Shown here piece by piece: positions 32,201 to 39,164 of a stretch of 43,418 nt of DNA. Made by a program: the position numbers and the translations under genes. Under the pieces are notes generated by a model. That model saw only the letters and a program-made list of their open reading frames with translations. It had not been told where the DNA came from and did no database searches. Origin of the DNA: Clostridiales bacterium (GTDB lineage Bacteria > Bacillota > Clostridia > Lachnospirales > CAG-274); contig JAJQFB010000090.1 in assembly GCA_021201395.1 (NCBI GenBank), positions 1 through 43,418 of the forward strand, in the 5' to 3' direction. The stretch's first letter is position 1, and each line of letters starts with the position of its first letter.

Positions 32201-33386
32201 CCTGAGTAAGGCCTAAGAATCCGCCGCTTACAGGGTAGGTTGAAACAGCCGTAAGGGCTATGTCCTGAGTTACACCGCTGCCGCTGTCGTTTGTAACTGT
32301 GTAGGTTTGGCTCAGTTCATAGTCATAGGCTCCCTCAAGGGAAACCGTATAGGTTTCGTTTGCGGAAAGCTGAACGGAATAGGTTAAGGCCGTCTTGTCA
32401 ATTTCCGCACTTACTTCTTCAAAGCTTGTCAGATCGCTTGGTGTAAAAACAAGGCCTAAATCGCTTACGTCATAGCCATCGGCAAGGCCTGTAATGCTTC
32501 CCGCCGCATAGTAGGAAACACTTTCCTCTATCTCAAGGTCGGCGGTCTGTGTATGGTCGTCTGTGGCCGTAACGGAAACTGTCTTTGTGGCCGTGCTTAT
32601 TGCGTAGGATGTAGCATAACTTCCGTAAAGAGAAGCTATATAGTCATAGCCGGGCTTTAAAACAACGGTATAGCTCGTTCCGGAAACCTCGGCTTCCGTT
32701 GCCGTGCCTGTTGTTTTGTTTGTGAATCTTAAGTTATATTCGCTTAAGCCGTAGCTGTCGGAAATTGTTCCGCTTAAAGTTGTATAGGGAACAAAAGCCG
32801 CACCGTAATTTGTCATCTTTGAGCCTGTTACGGTAACATAATATGTATAGCCCTCTTCCGCTTCAACGTCTACGGTAATTATAGAGCCGGAGATAGCTGC
32901 GGCGTAGGTTTCTTCCTCAAGAGGAAGCTCGCTGCCGTCTGCTATAATGGTACAAATAGACTCGCTTGTGCTGTCTGAAAGAGATGTCCTGCTGACAACA
33001 ATAGTCTTTGTGTTGGCTGCGGTTCCTATATAAAGTGAAAGGGTACCGTCTGTCGCAGGTGTGTAATCGCAGTAAGATCTGCTGTCTGTTGTAACGATGC
33101 CGTTTGAGGCGGCGCCGTTTGTATTGTTGGATCTTACACCATAAAGACTTCCGCTTGTGGTGTATTCAACAATCTGGGTTGTGGGGCTGTAGTATGTGAA
33201 ATCGGAACCGTCCACGTCCATAACAGCCGTTCCGCTTGAGTTATCGTCTGCGTTTGTAATCGTCCAGTAGCCGTAGGTCGATGTCACATCGGCAAACACA
33301 GTCAAATTCAAAACGGAAAGAACCATCAAAACGGACAAAACAAGAGAAACTCCTCTCTTAAGCCCGTTTCTTTTAAAGCTTACCAT
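29217..33386 (-). CDS. Secreted pectin methylesterase-acetylesterase with dockerin (CE8-CE12-DocI)
   Basis: 1389 aa from ATG 33386 (GGAGGAATTTAATT upstream; an 81-bp in-frame extension would run through the promoter region). Signal peptide 1-33. N-terminal beta-sandwich and regulatory-like repeats (35-470). CE8 beta-helix (about 475-860) with SQDTLYT (663), GQTDFIYG (683) and GRLWG (754). CE12 SGNH domain (about 980-1250) with complete blocks AGDSTVKDY (987), FGHND (1064) and DSTH (1230). Asp-rich linker (about 1312-1324), then a type I dockerin (1325-1385) with two calcium loops, DVDNNGVLTANDSA and DVDESGDIDATDAA. It would strip methyl and acetyl esters from pectin and dock on a cohesin scaffold. 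Confidence 0.93.
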   Translation of the reverse strand: MVSFKRNGLKRGVSLVLSVLMVLSVLNLTVFADVTSTYGYWTITNADDNSSGTAVMDVDGSDFTYYSPTTQIVEYTTSGSLYGVRSNNTNGAASNGIVTTDSRSYCDYTPATDGTLSLYIGTAANTKTIVVSRTSLSDSTSESICTIIADGSELPLEEETYAAAISGSIITVDVEAEEGYTYYVTVTGSKMTNYGAAFVPYTTLSGTISDSYGLSEYNLRFTNKTTGTATEAEVSGTSYTVVLKPGYDYIASLYGSYATSYAISTATKTVSVTATDDHTQTADLEIEESVSYYAAGSITGLADGYDVSDLGLVFTPSDLTSFEEVSAEIDKTALTYSVQLSANETYTVSLEGAYDYELSQTYTVTNDSGSGVTQDIALTAVSTYPVSGGFLGLTQVRGEYEALSAAPSAITFTNVDDGYVYSGTASAGSYSVSLRDGSYLASITSSDYSTSTHVVVDGSAVSRDLLLKDETAKSVAYSDTLYVGEGRDYESVGSAIEAVSNMTRTDNARVTIKIDPGTYREQLYITSPNITLESNGGTYDDTVITWYYGIGYKYYSCVNSLYDPYADYDQFEKGDVVSYWGSAVITSSAATGFRAENIKFENSFNKYMTDEEIEDGVEVNGLQSITVVRKETTNADTRAATERAAAYVNYADQVEFNQCAFIGSQDTLYTCNRAYDSYYRNCYIEGQTDFIYGNGDVIFDGCEINFCGYDGTEASGYLTAQSASADYPASDGYIFRSCYVSYSSERDVTAGTFGRLWGTHATVAFINTQLQEADMISAKGWTTMGSNDPDTSETAQLVEYNTTCDGEAVDTSGRAAKAQVLDTVDLADYSVESVFIANGWTPYYYVTDSTTAPTFAAAPTLSSNGDLNKPNPGETVTVSYELDQDGDASRISWYGVSEGYDAASLDTILESAALLYTTSAASTTSYQIPTDCSGLYLLVVVTPITNYGLEGEAGYVLVDENPVSDTWTDPDNPSSIAPGTGINIYLAGDSTVKDYSAAGMYNSGVTQSAGSWGEFLQEFFDEDYVTVIDYAQGGRASRSFLNEGKLDTIMASIKEGDYLFMQFGHNDCANGASYYEDRFVPLYTQDSLPTSSDRSSGFPTIKPTEDMQSSDGTYSWDCGATYKGYLQEYIDRALAVGAVPVIVSPVSRLYYSSGKIRTHHDAGTSYALTADYYTTNNAYVTACEELYEENIAAGNNVYYIDGFQLTVDLYEAAYEACGSDEYGYALMDTGDSTHSNKTGGVIQAGLIAKVIQDAGMTISPYVIQPVTVYGEETSGEYIFTIKDTIFTAKDKNLVEYTYWSELGQALFDSLSGSSDDDDDDDDDDSVTGDVDNNGVLTANDSACLLHYVLTGEAKEDWNISDVDESGDIDATDAAKILCKVLNSSYSYTG

Positions 33387-33668
33387 AATTAAATTCCTCC
33401 TTACTTTTATATCATAATATATTATAATGATATACCTTATAATTTTTGCACAAAAACGGCAAATCAAAAAGGCCTATATAGGTTATTTTACACCATTTCT
33501 CTTTTTTTGTAAAGCCCCTGTTTGTTAATTTTTGAGAAGTTTGAATTGTCCGCTGTGATTTCAGCGGCCGGCTGCCGGCGTTGTCAAGGGCAAAGCGGAA
33601 ATTTTCTCAGAAAAATCCTCTGCAATTTCACCAAAATTTCATTTGTTTTTTTTAGCAATTTTTACAAA

Positions 33669-33697
33669 TTGTTTATTTGGTAAAATAAGTGTATAAT
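33669..33697 (+). promoter_or_regulatory. Promoter of the purine permease gene
   Basis: -35 TTGTTT (33669-33674), 17-bp spacer, -10 TATAAT (33692-33697), 44 bp before the start codon. The gap 33468-33741 holds the hairpins CCGCTG...CAGCGG and GCCGGCTGCCGGC but no purine riboswitch core that I can see. Confidence 0.7.
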
Positions 33698-33741
33698 AGA
33701 TAAGTAACATAATTACTTTACTTTCCTATAAGGAGGACATT

Positions 33742-35070
33742 ATGGAAAATTTTTTTAAACTTAAGGAACACAGCACTGACGTAAAAACCGAAATCATTGC
33801 CGGTATTTCAACCTTTTTGGCTATGGCCTACATACTTGCCGTAAACCCGTCATATCTTTCGGCGGCAGGCTTAGACGCAGGCAGCGTTTTTACAGCCACG
33901 GCAATTTCCGCCGCTATAGCGACTCTCTGTATGGCCTTTATAGCAAACTACCCCGTAGCTCTTGCTTCGGGTATGGGTCTTAACGCTTTCTTTGCTTTTA
34001 CGGTCTGCGGAAGCATGGGCTATTCTTATCAGGTTGCCCTGACGGCCATTTTAGTTGAAGGTATTATATTTATAATCCTCTCTTTCTTTAAATTCAGAGA
34101 AGCTCTTGTAAATAAAATCCCCTCAAACCTTAAATTCGGCATCTCCGCCGGAATCGGTCTCTTTATCACACTGGTTGCTTTAATCAACTCAGGCGTAGTT
34201 GTTGCAAACGAATCCACAGTTGTGGGAATGGGCGATTATAAGTCGGTGGCTTTTGTACTTTCTATTCTCGGTCTTATAATTATTGCCGCCCTGCAGCACT
34301 ACAAGGTTCCGGGAGCTATTCTCTTAGGTATAATTATTACTTGGATATTGGGTATTTTTGCCCAGCTCATAGGCTGGTATGTTCCCGCAGAGGGCACGTC
34401 TTTAATACCCTCCCTCTCTCTTTCAAGTTTTTCCGCTCCTACATTCTTTGCCTTTGACTTCGGCTTTATAGTCCAAAACTTTGCAAGCTTCACTCTTATA
34501 ACCTTTATCTTCCTCTATACGGATATTTTTGACACGGTAGGCACTCTTATAGGCGTAGCAAGCAAGGCCGAGCTTCTTGATGAAAACGGCGAGCTTCCCA
34601 ACGCTAAGGGCGCCCTTCTTTCAGATGCTGTAGGTACTGTTGTAGGCGCTTGCTTGGGTACGTCAACCGTAACAAGCTATGTTGAATCAACCGTAGGTGT
34701 TGCTTCAGGCGGAAAAACAGGTTTAACGGCAGCCACAACAGCCGTTCTCTTCCTTGTTTCAATTATATTTGCGCCTATTTTCCTTGCGATTCCTACCTTT
34801 GCCACAACTCCCGCTGTTGTTTATGTTGGTCTGCTTATGCTTACCTCAGTTAAAAACATAAACTTCGAGGGCGATATTGCCGATTCTGTTTCGGCTTTCC
34901 TTGCTATCGTTATAATGCCCCTTACCTACTCCATAGCAAACGGCATTATGTTCGGCGTTATAGCTTGGGTTCTCCTCAAGATATTAACAGGCAAAATCAA
35001 GGACATTAATCCCATTATGTGGATTTCCGTTGCTCTTTTCATAATTTACATAATCGTTCAGGTTATCTGA
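33742..35070 (+). CDS. NCS2/AzgA-family guanine/hypoxanthine/adenine permease
   Basis: 442 aa, 12-14 transmembrane segments. Family blocks: TFLAMAYILAVNPSYLSAAG (17-36), ASGMGLNAFFAFTVC (about 75-89), GISAGIGLFITLVALINSG, DIFDTVGTLIGVASKAELLDE (carries the substrate-binding Asp and Thr region) and GTSTVTSYVESTVGVASGGKTGLTAA. This matches the purine:proton symporters PbuG/PbuO/AzgA. It starts with AAGGAGG eight bases upstream. Single gene, convergent with the heme operon. Confidence 0.94.
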   Translation: MENFFKLKEHSTDVKTEIIAGISTFLAMAYILAVNPSYLSAAGLDAGSVFTATAISAAIATLCMAFIANYPVALASGMGLNAFFAFTVCGSMGYSYQVALTAILVEGIIFIILSFFKFREALVNKIPSNLKFGISAGIGLFITLVALINSGVVVANESTVVGMGDYKSVAFVLSILGLIIIAALQHYKVPGAILLGIIITWILGIFAQLIGWYVPAEGTSLIPSLSLSSFSAPTFFAFDFGFIVQNFASFTLITFIFLYTDIFDTVGTLIGVASKAELLDENGELPNAKGALLSDAVGTVVGACLGTSTVTSYVESTVGVASGGKTGLTAATTAVLFLVSIIFAPIFLAIPTFATTPAVVYVGLLMLTSVKNINFEGDIADSVSAFLAIVIMPLTYSIANGIMFGVIAWVLLKILTGKIKDINPIMWISVALFIIYIIVQVI

Positions 35071-35075
35071 TAAAT

Positions 35076-35128
35076 AAAAAAACCGAGCCCCTTATGATTC
35101 GTATGAACCGTATCGGGGCCGTTTTTTT
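35076..35128. terminator. Bidirectional terminator between permease and heme operon
   Basis: A-rich tract, ACCGAGCCCC, 23-nt loop, CGGGGCCG and a seven-T run. The GCCCC/GGGGC core is paired and there are T runs on both strands, placed between two convergent genes. Confidence 0.7.
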
Positions 35129-35888
35129 ATACCGTTATTACAAAGCGTCTGTTGTTAAATTTTTCTATGGCAAGCTCAAGGCCGTAAGTTTCCTTTATTG
35201 TTTCCGTTGTTATAACCTCTTTCGGCTCGCCGTATTTTATGATTCTGCCCTCTTTCATAGCCACAATTCTGTCGCTGTAATAGGCGGCCTGATTTATGTC
35301 GTGGAGAACCATTATTATTGTTATGTGATATTCCCTGTTGAGTCTTTTAATAAGGCGGAGAGTTTCAATCTGGTGTTTAATGTCAAGATAGGTTGTCATT
35401 TCGTCCAAAAGTAGGATTTTGGTGTTCTGGGCCAAGGCCATAGCTATCCATACTCTCTGGCGTTCGCCGCCGGAAAGGTTTGCTATTCTCTTTTTGCGGA
35501 ATTTCTCTATTCCCGTAGCCTCAAGGGCAAAATTTATACACCTTTCGTCCTCGTTGCGGTCTCTTTTTAAGCCGTTTGCGTGGGCAATTCTGCCGTAGCT
35601 TATAAGCTTTTCCACCTTTAAATCTCCCGGGGCTGTGTTATGCTGGTGAACAATGGCAAGCTCCCTTGCGAAGCGTTTTAAGGGAATTTTGTCTATATCC
35701 TCCCCGTTAAGAGTTATAATACCCTTTTGGGGCTTTAAATTTTTGGACATTACATTAAATAAGGTGGATTTTCCTCAGCCGTTTGCCCCTATTATGGTTG
35801 TTATTTTGTCCCTTTCCACCTTAAAGGAGATATCGTTAAGCACCTTTCTTGTGTTGTCGTATCCGAAATCAACGCCTTTAATTTCCAT
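35127..35888 (-). pseudogene. Heme/iron ABC transporter ATPase with TGA in Walker A
   Basis: FecE/HtsC-type ATPase that would power heme import. ATG 35888 overlaps the permease end by 11 bp. The frame gives MEIKGVDFGYDN and TTIIGANG, then TGA at codon 38 (35775-35777), then GKSTLFNVMSKN and the rest intact: Q-loop VHQHNT, signature NLSGGERQR, Walker B ILLLDEM, switch His in VLHDINQA. The family has Cys, Ser or another residue at the TGA site (GANGxGKST). Translation restarting downstream would lack Walker A and be inactive. About 253 codons in all. Confidence 0.88.
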
Positions 35889-36865
35889 AGGTCTTATCAC
35901 TCCTTTTAAGAAGAATAATAAAGAAGGGTCCGCCTGCGACAGCCATAATTACCGCCGGGGAAATTTCGTAGGGGTAGGCTATGAGCCGCCCCACAGTATC
36001 CGCAAGAAGCATTGTAAAGGCACCCAAAAGGGCTGAAAAGGGAATTAAAAGCCTGTGTTCGCTTCCCACGAGGATTCTGCCCATATGGGGAACAATAAGC
36101 CCCACAAAGCTGACAGCTCCGGCTACGGCTGTTGTTATGGAGGCCAAAAGCACAGCCACCACCGACACAACAAGCCTTAAAGCTGTTACGTTTACGCCAA
36201 GACTTCTGACGGTTTTGTCCTCAAGGGACAACAGATTGCACCTGCCGGCAATAACAAGAGCCAAAACAAGACCTATAATAACATATATGGCAAGAAGCCT
36301 TACGTCCGACCATGTTTTCATAGATATGTTTGCCTCTATAAGCTCCGAAGCACTTGTATAGCTTTGACCGCTCATAGAATTAAAGGCACTTGAAAGACCC
36401 GAAAAAACAGCGTCTATAGCCACGCCCACAAGAATAATTCTAAGGGGCGAAAAGCCGTTTTTATAGGAAAGGCTGTAAACAAGAACGCAGGCCGCCATAC
36501 CGCCCATAAATGAAAACACGGGGGTAAAGAAGAAAAGCGTGGGAAAATAGGCTACTATAAGGGCGCTGACGAAGCTTGCGCCGGAGGATATACCTATTAT
36601 GCCCGGGTCCGCAAGGGGGTTTTTCAAAACCGCCTGAAAAAGAACGCCGCTGACCGCCAAAGCCGCCCCTGCAAGCATAGCTATTATAATTCTGGGGAAT
36701 CTTAAGTCGTAAATTATAGCCACAGTATCGTCATAGGCCACAAAAAGCCCTCTGAAAAAGCTGACCGTAGCTGACTTTAAGGCTTCCCGAATTGACGGAA
36801 AATATAAACAGCCCCCAAAGCAAAACAATAATTACAACAAAGCTTATAATTTTTTTACCCTTCAT
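35878..36865 (-). pseudogene. FecCD-type heme permease with one-base frameshift
   Basis: Membrane subunit of the heme transporter. The true start is ATG 36865, two bases after the lipoprotein stop. The first frame (MKGKKIISFVVIIVLLWGLF...SLKVSYGQLF) is the first membrane helix, then it leaves frame in a run of five T (plus-strand A at 36755-36759) and stops at TGA. Removing one T joins it to RGLFVAYDDTVAIIYDLRFPRI and the remaining eight or so helices, including PLADPGIIGISSGASF and AGAVSFVGLIVPH, the classic FecCD loops. Otherwise full length (about 328 aa). Confidence 0.88.
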
Positions 36866-36867
36866 AA

Positions 36868-37962
36868 TCAGTCACCGTAAAGCATTGGCTCTAAAGCCGC
36901 CAAAGCCTGAGGATAGTCAAAGGTTGCGCTCATACCGAAAAGCATATAGTCAACGTCGTAAACCTTTCCTTCCGAAACGGCTCTGAAATGCTTCCATATA
37001 TCGTTTTCGGAAAATTCCTTTTCAGACATTTCAAGAGCCTCTTTAGGCAGACCGTGGGCCGTTCTTATAATAACGTCAGGGTCTCTCGCAAGCATTTCCT
37101 CAGGGCCGATTGTAAGAAAGTCCTTTTCCTCGTCACTGAAAACGTTTACTCCCCCTGCTAATTCCACAAGAGAGCCTGCGTAGGAGTTGCCCGTCGCCAC
37201 AAGATAGCTTCCCGGCAGACCCATAAGAACCAAAACCTTGGGGGCTTCCCCTGTGTGCTTGCTTGAATAGCTTGACATAAATTCGTTATATTCGGCCACT
37301 ATAGCCGCCGCTTCCTCCGACTTTCCGTATTTGTCCCCTATGAGCTGAACGCTGTCATAGAGACCCTTTACGGAGCGGAGATTTAAGAAGGTATAGTTTA
37401 CGCCCATGTTCTCATACTGAACCTTAAGGTCTGTTTCGAGAGTGTCGGGGCTTAAAACGTCTGTGGGGTTTAAGCTCTTTATAATTTCAACGTCGGGAGA
37501 CATAGGAGAGCCAACAGTTGTAACTCCGTTATAGCGTGAAGCTATGGCCGTTACGGTGGTTTCGGGAACGCCTACAAGGCTTAAACCCAGTCTGTCTGTA
37601 ATATCGCAGATAGAGGCCGAGGTCGCTATTATTCTCGTACCCTCAGGGGCAGTGGTTTCCGCGGGCTTATCTGCGTTTGCTGCGGCTTGGCTGTTGGCCT
37701 GCTTTTCTCCGCTTTCCGCTTTCGCCATTATGTCGGAATCAACCTCTTCTCCCGATGAACCCGAGGCCGTTGTTTCCTCCGCCTCTGCTTCAGTGCTTTC
37801 CGTTTCGCCATCAAGGGTTTCGTCCTCCGAAGCCTTGTCATCTTCCGCTTCCGTTGTTTCCTCTGTTTCACTTTCGGGGGCGTTTTTGGAGCTTGAAGCA
37901 CAGCCCGCAAAGAGAGCTATAGCTAAAACAACAAGTGTCAGTAAAAATAATTTCTTTTTCAA
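36868..37962 (-). CDS. isdE: Heme-binding lipoprotein of ABC importer (IsdE/HtsA-like)
   Basis: 364 aa, type III solute-binding fold. Lipobox ALFAGC with Cys21, then an 85-residue Glu/Thr/Ala-rich spacer. From residue 109 it follows staphylococcal IsdE closely: IIATSASICDITDRLGL, VGSPMSPDVEIIKSLNPTDV, VLVLMGLPGSYLVATGNSY, FSENDIWKHFRAV and LFGMSATFDY. The two axial heme ligands known for IsdE/HtsA, Met and His, align with Met154 (MSPD) and His303 (AHGLP). It receives heme at the outer membrane face and passes it to the permease. Twelve bp after the Shp-like gene. Confidence 0.92.
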   Translation of the reverse strand: MKKKLFLLTLVVLAIALFAGCASSSKNAPESETEETTEAEDDKASEDETLDGETESTEAEAEETTASGSSGEEVDSDIMAKAESGEKQANSQAAANADKPAETTAPEGTRIIATSASICDITDRLGLSLVGVPETTVTAIASRYNGVTTVGSPMSPDVEIIKSLNPTDVLSPDTLETDLKVQYENMGVNYTFLNLRSVKGLYDSVQLIGDKYGKSEEAAAIVAEYNEFMSSYSSKHTGEAPKVLVLMGLPGSYLVATGNSYAGSLVELAGGVNVFSDEEKDFLTIGPEEMLARDPDVIIRTAHGLPKEALEMSEKEFSENDIWKHFRAVSEGKVYDVDYMLFGMSATFDYPQALAALEPMLYGD

Positions 37963-37974
37963 GCCCTCTCCCCC

Positions 37975-39087
37975 TTAATTTCCGTAATATTCCGTATAGT
38001 TGCAGAGCATAGAAGCTACGTCCGCCCTCGTTGCGCTTGAGGTATAGTCATAGCCGTTTGTGTTCTGCTTTGTTATTATGCCGGCCTTTCCTGCCGAAAC
38101 AACGCTTTCCTCAGCCCATGAGCTTACGCCTGTTGTACCGGGGGAAATGCTCTTTGTTTCAAAGCTGACACCCTTATAAGCCGCATATTTTACGAGAATA
38201 ACCGCCGCCTGTTCACAAGTAACCGCCGTGTCGGGGCTGAAAAGGCCGTTTCCCGTTCCGTTTACTATGCCGTTTGCGTTAGCCCAGGCTATATAGGGGG
38301 CGTAGTACATAGAATTGTCAACGTCCGTAAATTCCGCCGTGCCGGAGATTTCCTCGCCGCTCATTCTGCCTAAAACAGTAACGAACATACCTCTTGTCAT
38401 ACTGTTCTCGGGGCTGAATGTGTCGGCTGAGGTTCCGCTGAAAAGACCTGAGTCAACAGCTTTTATAATTTCGCTTTCCGCCCAGTGGCCGTCAATATCC
38501 GTAAAGGCCGCCGCTGCACTGTCGTTTGTTTCCTCTGTTTCTTCTGCTTCCGCCTCTGTCTGTGTGTCCTCTGCTTCTGTTTCGTCAAGGCTTGTGCCTG
38601 AAACGGCTGTTGACATATCACAGTTCATATAGAAGCAGACGTCTCTGCCCATAGGAGCAACATACATTGTTATTCTTATATAGCTGTCCCCTGCCGGGGC
38701 AGAAAACCTAAGGTCTGCGCTGTCTGTTGAGGAGCTTTCCTTTATAACATTATATGAAACGTCCGAATAGCTTCCTCCCGGCTCGTCCTGTACGGCAAGC
38801 CTTATGTCGGATAAATTGCTGTAAAGGAGCATACGCATTGTTATAATAACTCCCTCATCTGTTTCTTCTATAACGGCCTTTTCATAAACCGCACTTCTGC
38901 ACATTCCCTCGCCTAACTCTGCATTTGCTGTTCCGCCGTCGTCTGTCTCCCCTGTGTCGGGGTTTAAATAACTCGTCACCGTGTCGGCCACATAGCTTTC
39001 CGCCCCTAAGGCAGTCACGCCGAAAATTCCCAAAACAAGGCTTAAGGCCGTTGCCGCCGCTATAATTCTTTTCGATAAATTCTTCAT
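37975..39087 (-). CDS. SLH-anchored Shp-like heme-binding surface protein
   Basis: 370 aa. Signal peptide 1-29. Residues 35-165 resemble the streptococcal Shp heme-binding domain: YLNPDTGETDDGGT, GEGMCRSAVYEKA, SNLSDIRLAVQ and MYVAPMGRDVCFYMN. Shp binds heme through two methionines; Met62 and Met146 lie in the matching segments. An acidic linker is followed by three SLH repeats (about 196-368; AFTDIDGHWAESEI, FTDVDNSMYYAPYIAWA, GVSSWAEESV) that tether it to the cell wall polymer. Position between receptor and IsdE-like lipoprotein supports a heme-relay role. The Shp assignment is from motif memory, not a search. Confidence 0.75.
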   Translation of the reverse strand: MKNLSKRIIAAATALSLVLGIFGVTALGAESYVADTVTSYLNPDTGETDDGGTANAELGEGMCRSAVYEKAVIEETDEGVIITMRMLLYSNLSDIRLAVQDEPGGSYSDVSYNVIKESSSTDSADLRFSAPAGDSYIRITMYVAPMGRDVCFYMNCDMSTAVSGTSLDETEAEDTQTEAEAEETEETNDSAAAAFTDIDGHWAESEIIKAVDSGLFSGTSADTFSPENSMTRGMFVTVLGRMSGEEISGTAEFTDVDNSMYYAPYIAWANANGIVNGTGNGLFSPDTAVTCEQAAVILVKYAAYKGVSFETKSISPGTTGVSSWAEESVVSAGKAGIITKQNTNGYDYTSSATRADVASMLCNYTEYYGN

Positions 39088-39117
39088 AAAAACCTTACTC
39101 CTTTCAAAAACGGAATG

Positions 39118-39142
39118 AGGGAAGGCAGATTTTGCCCTCCCT
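39118..39142 (-). other. Intercistronic hairpin
   Basis: AGGGAGGGCA-AAATC-TGCCTTCCCT on the minus strand, a 10-bp stem with one G-U pair, between the receptor and Shp-like genes. No T tract follows, so it looks like an mRNA-stability or attenuation hairpin rather than a full terminator. Confidence 0.5.
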
Positions 39143-39164
39143 AATTCTTATATTTTACTTACTT

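Noticed and set aside
33480-33741. Purine riboswitch upstream of the permease
   Set aside because: I could not find the conserved three-way-junction core in the leader, and the predicted promoter leaves only about 40 nt of untranslated RNA.
35775-35777. TGA in Walker A as a selenocysteine codon
   Set aside because: No stable hairpin with a suitable loop is visible in the bases just after the TGA, TGA is used as a normal stop by other genes here (oadB, the purine permease, the isdE-like gene), and Sec in a P-loop of this family is not known to me.
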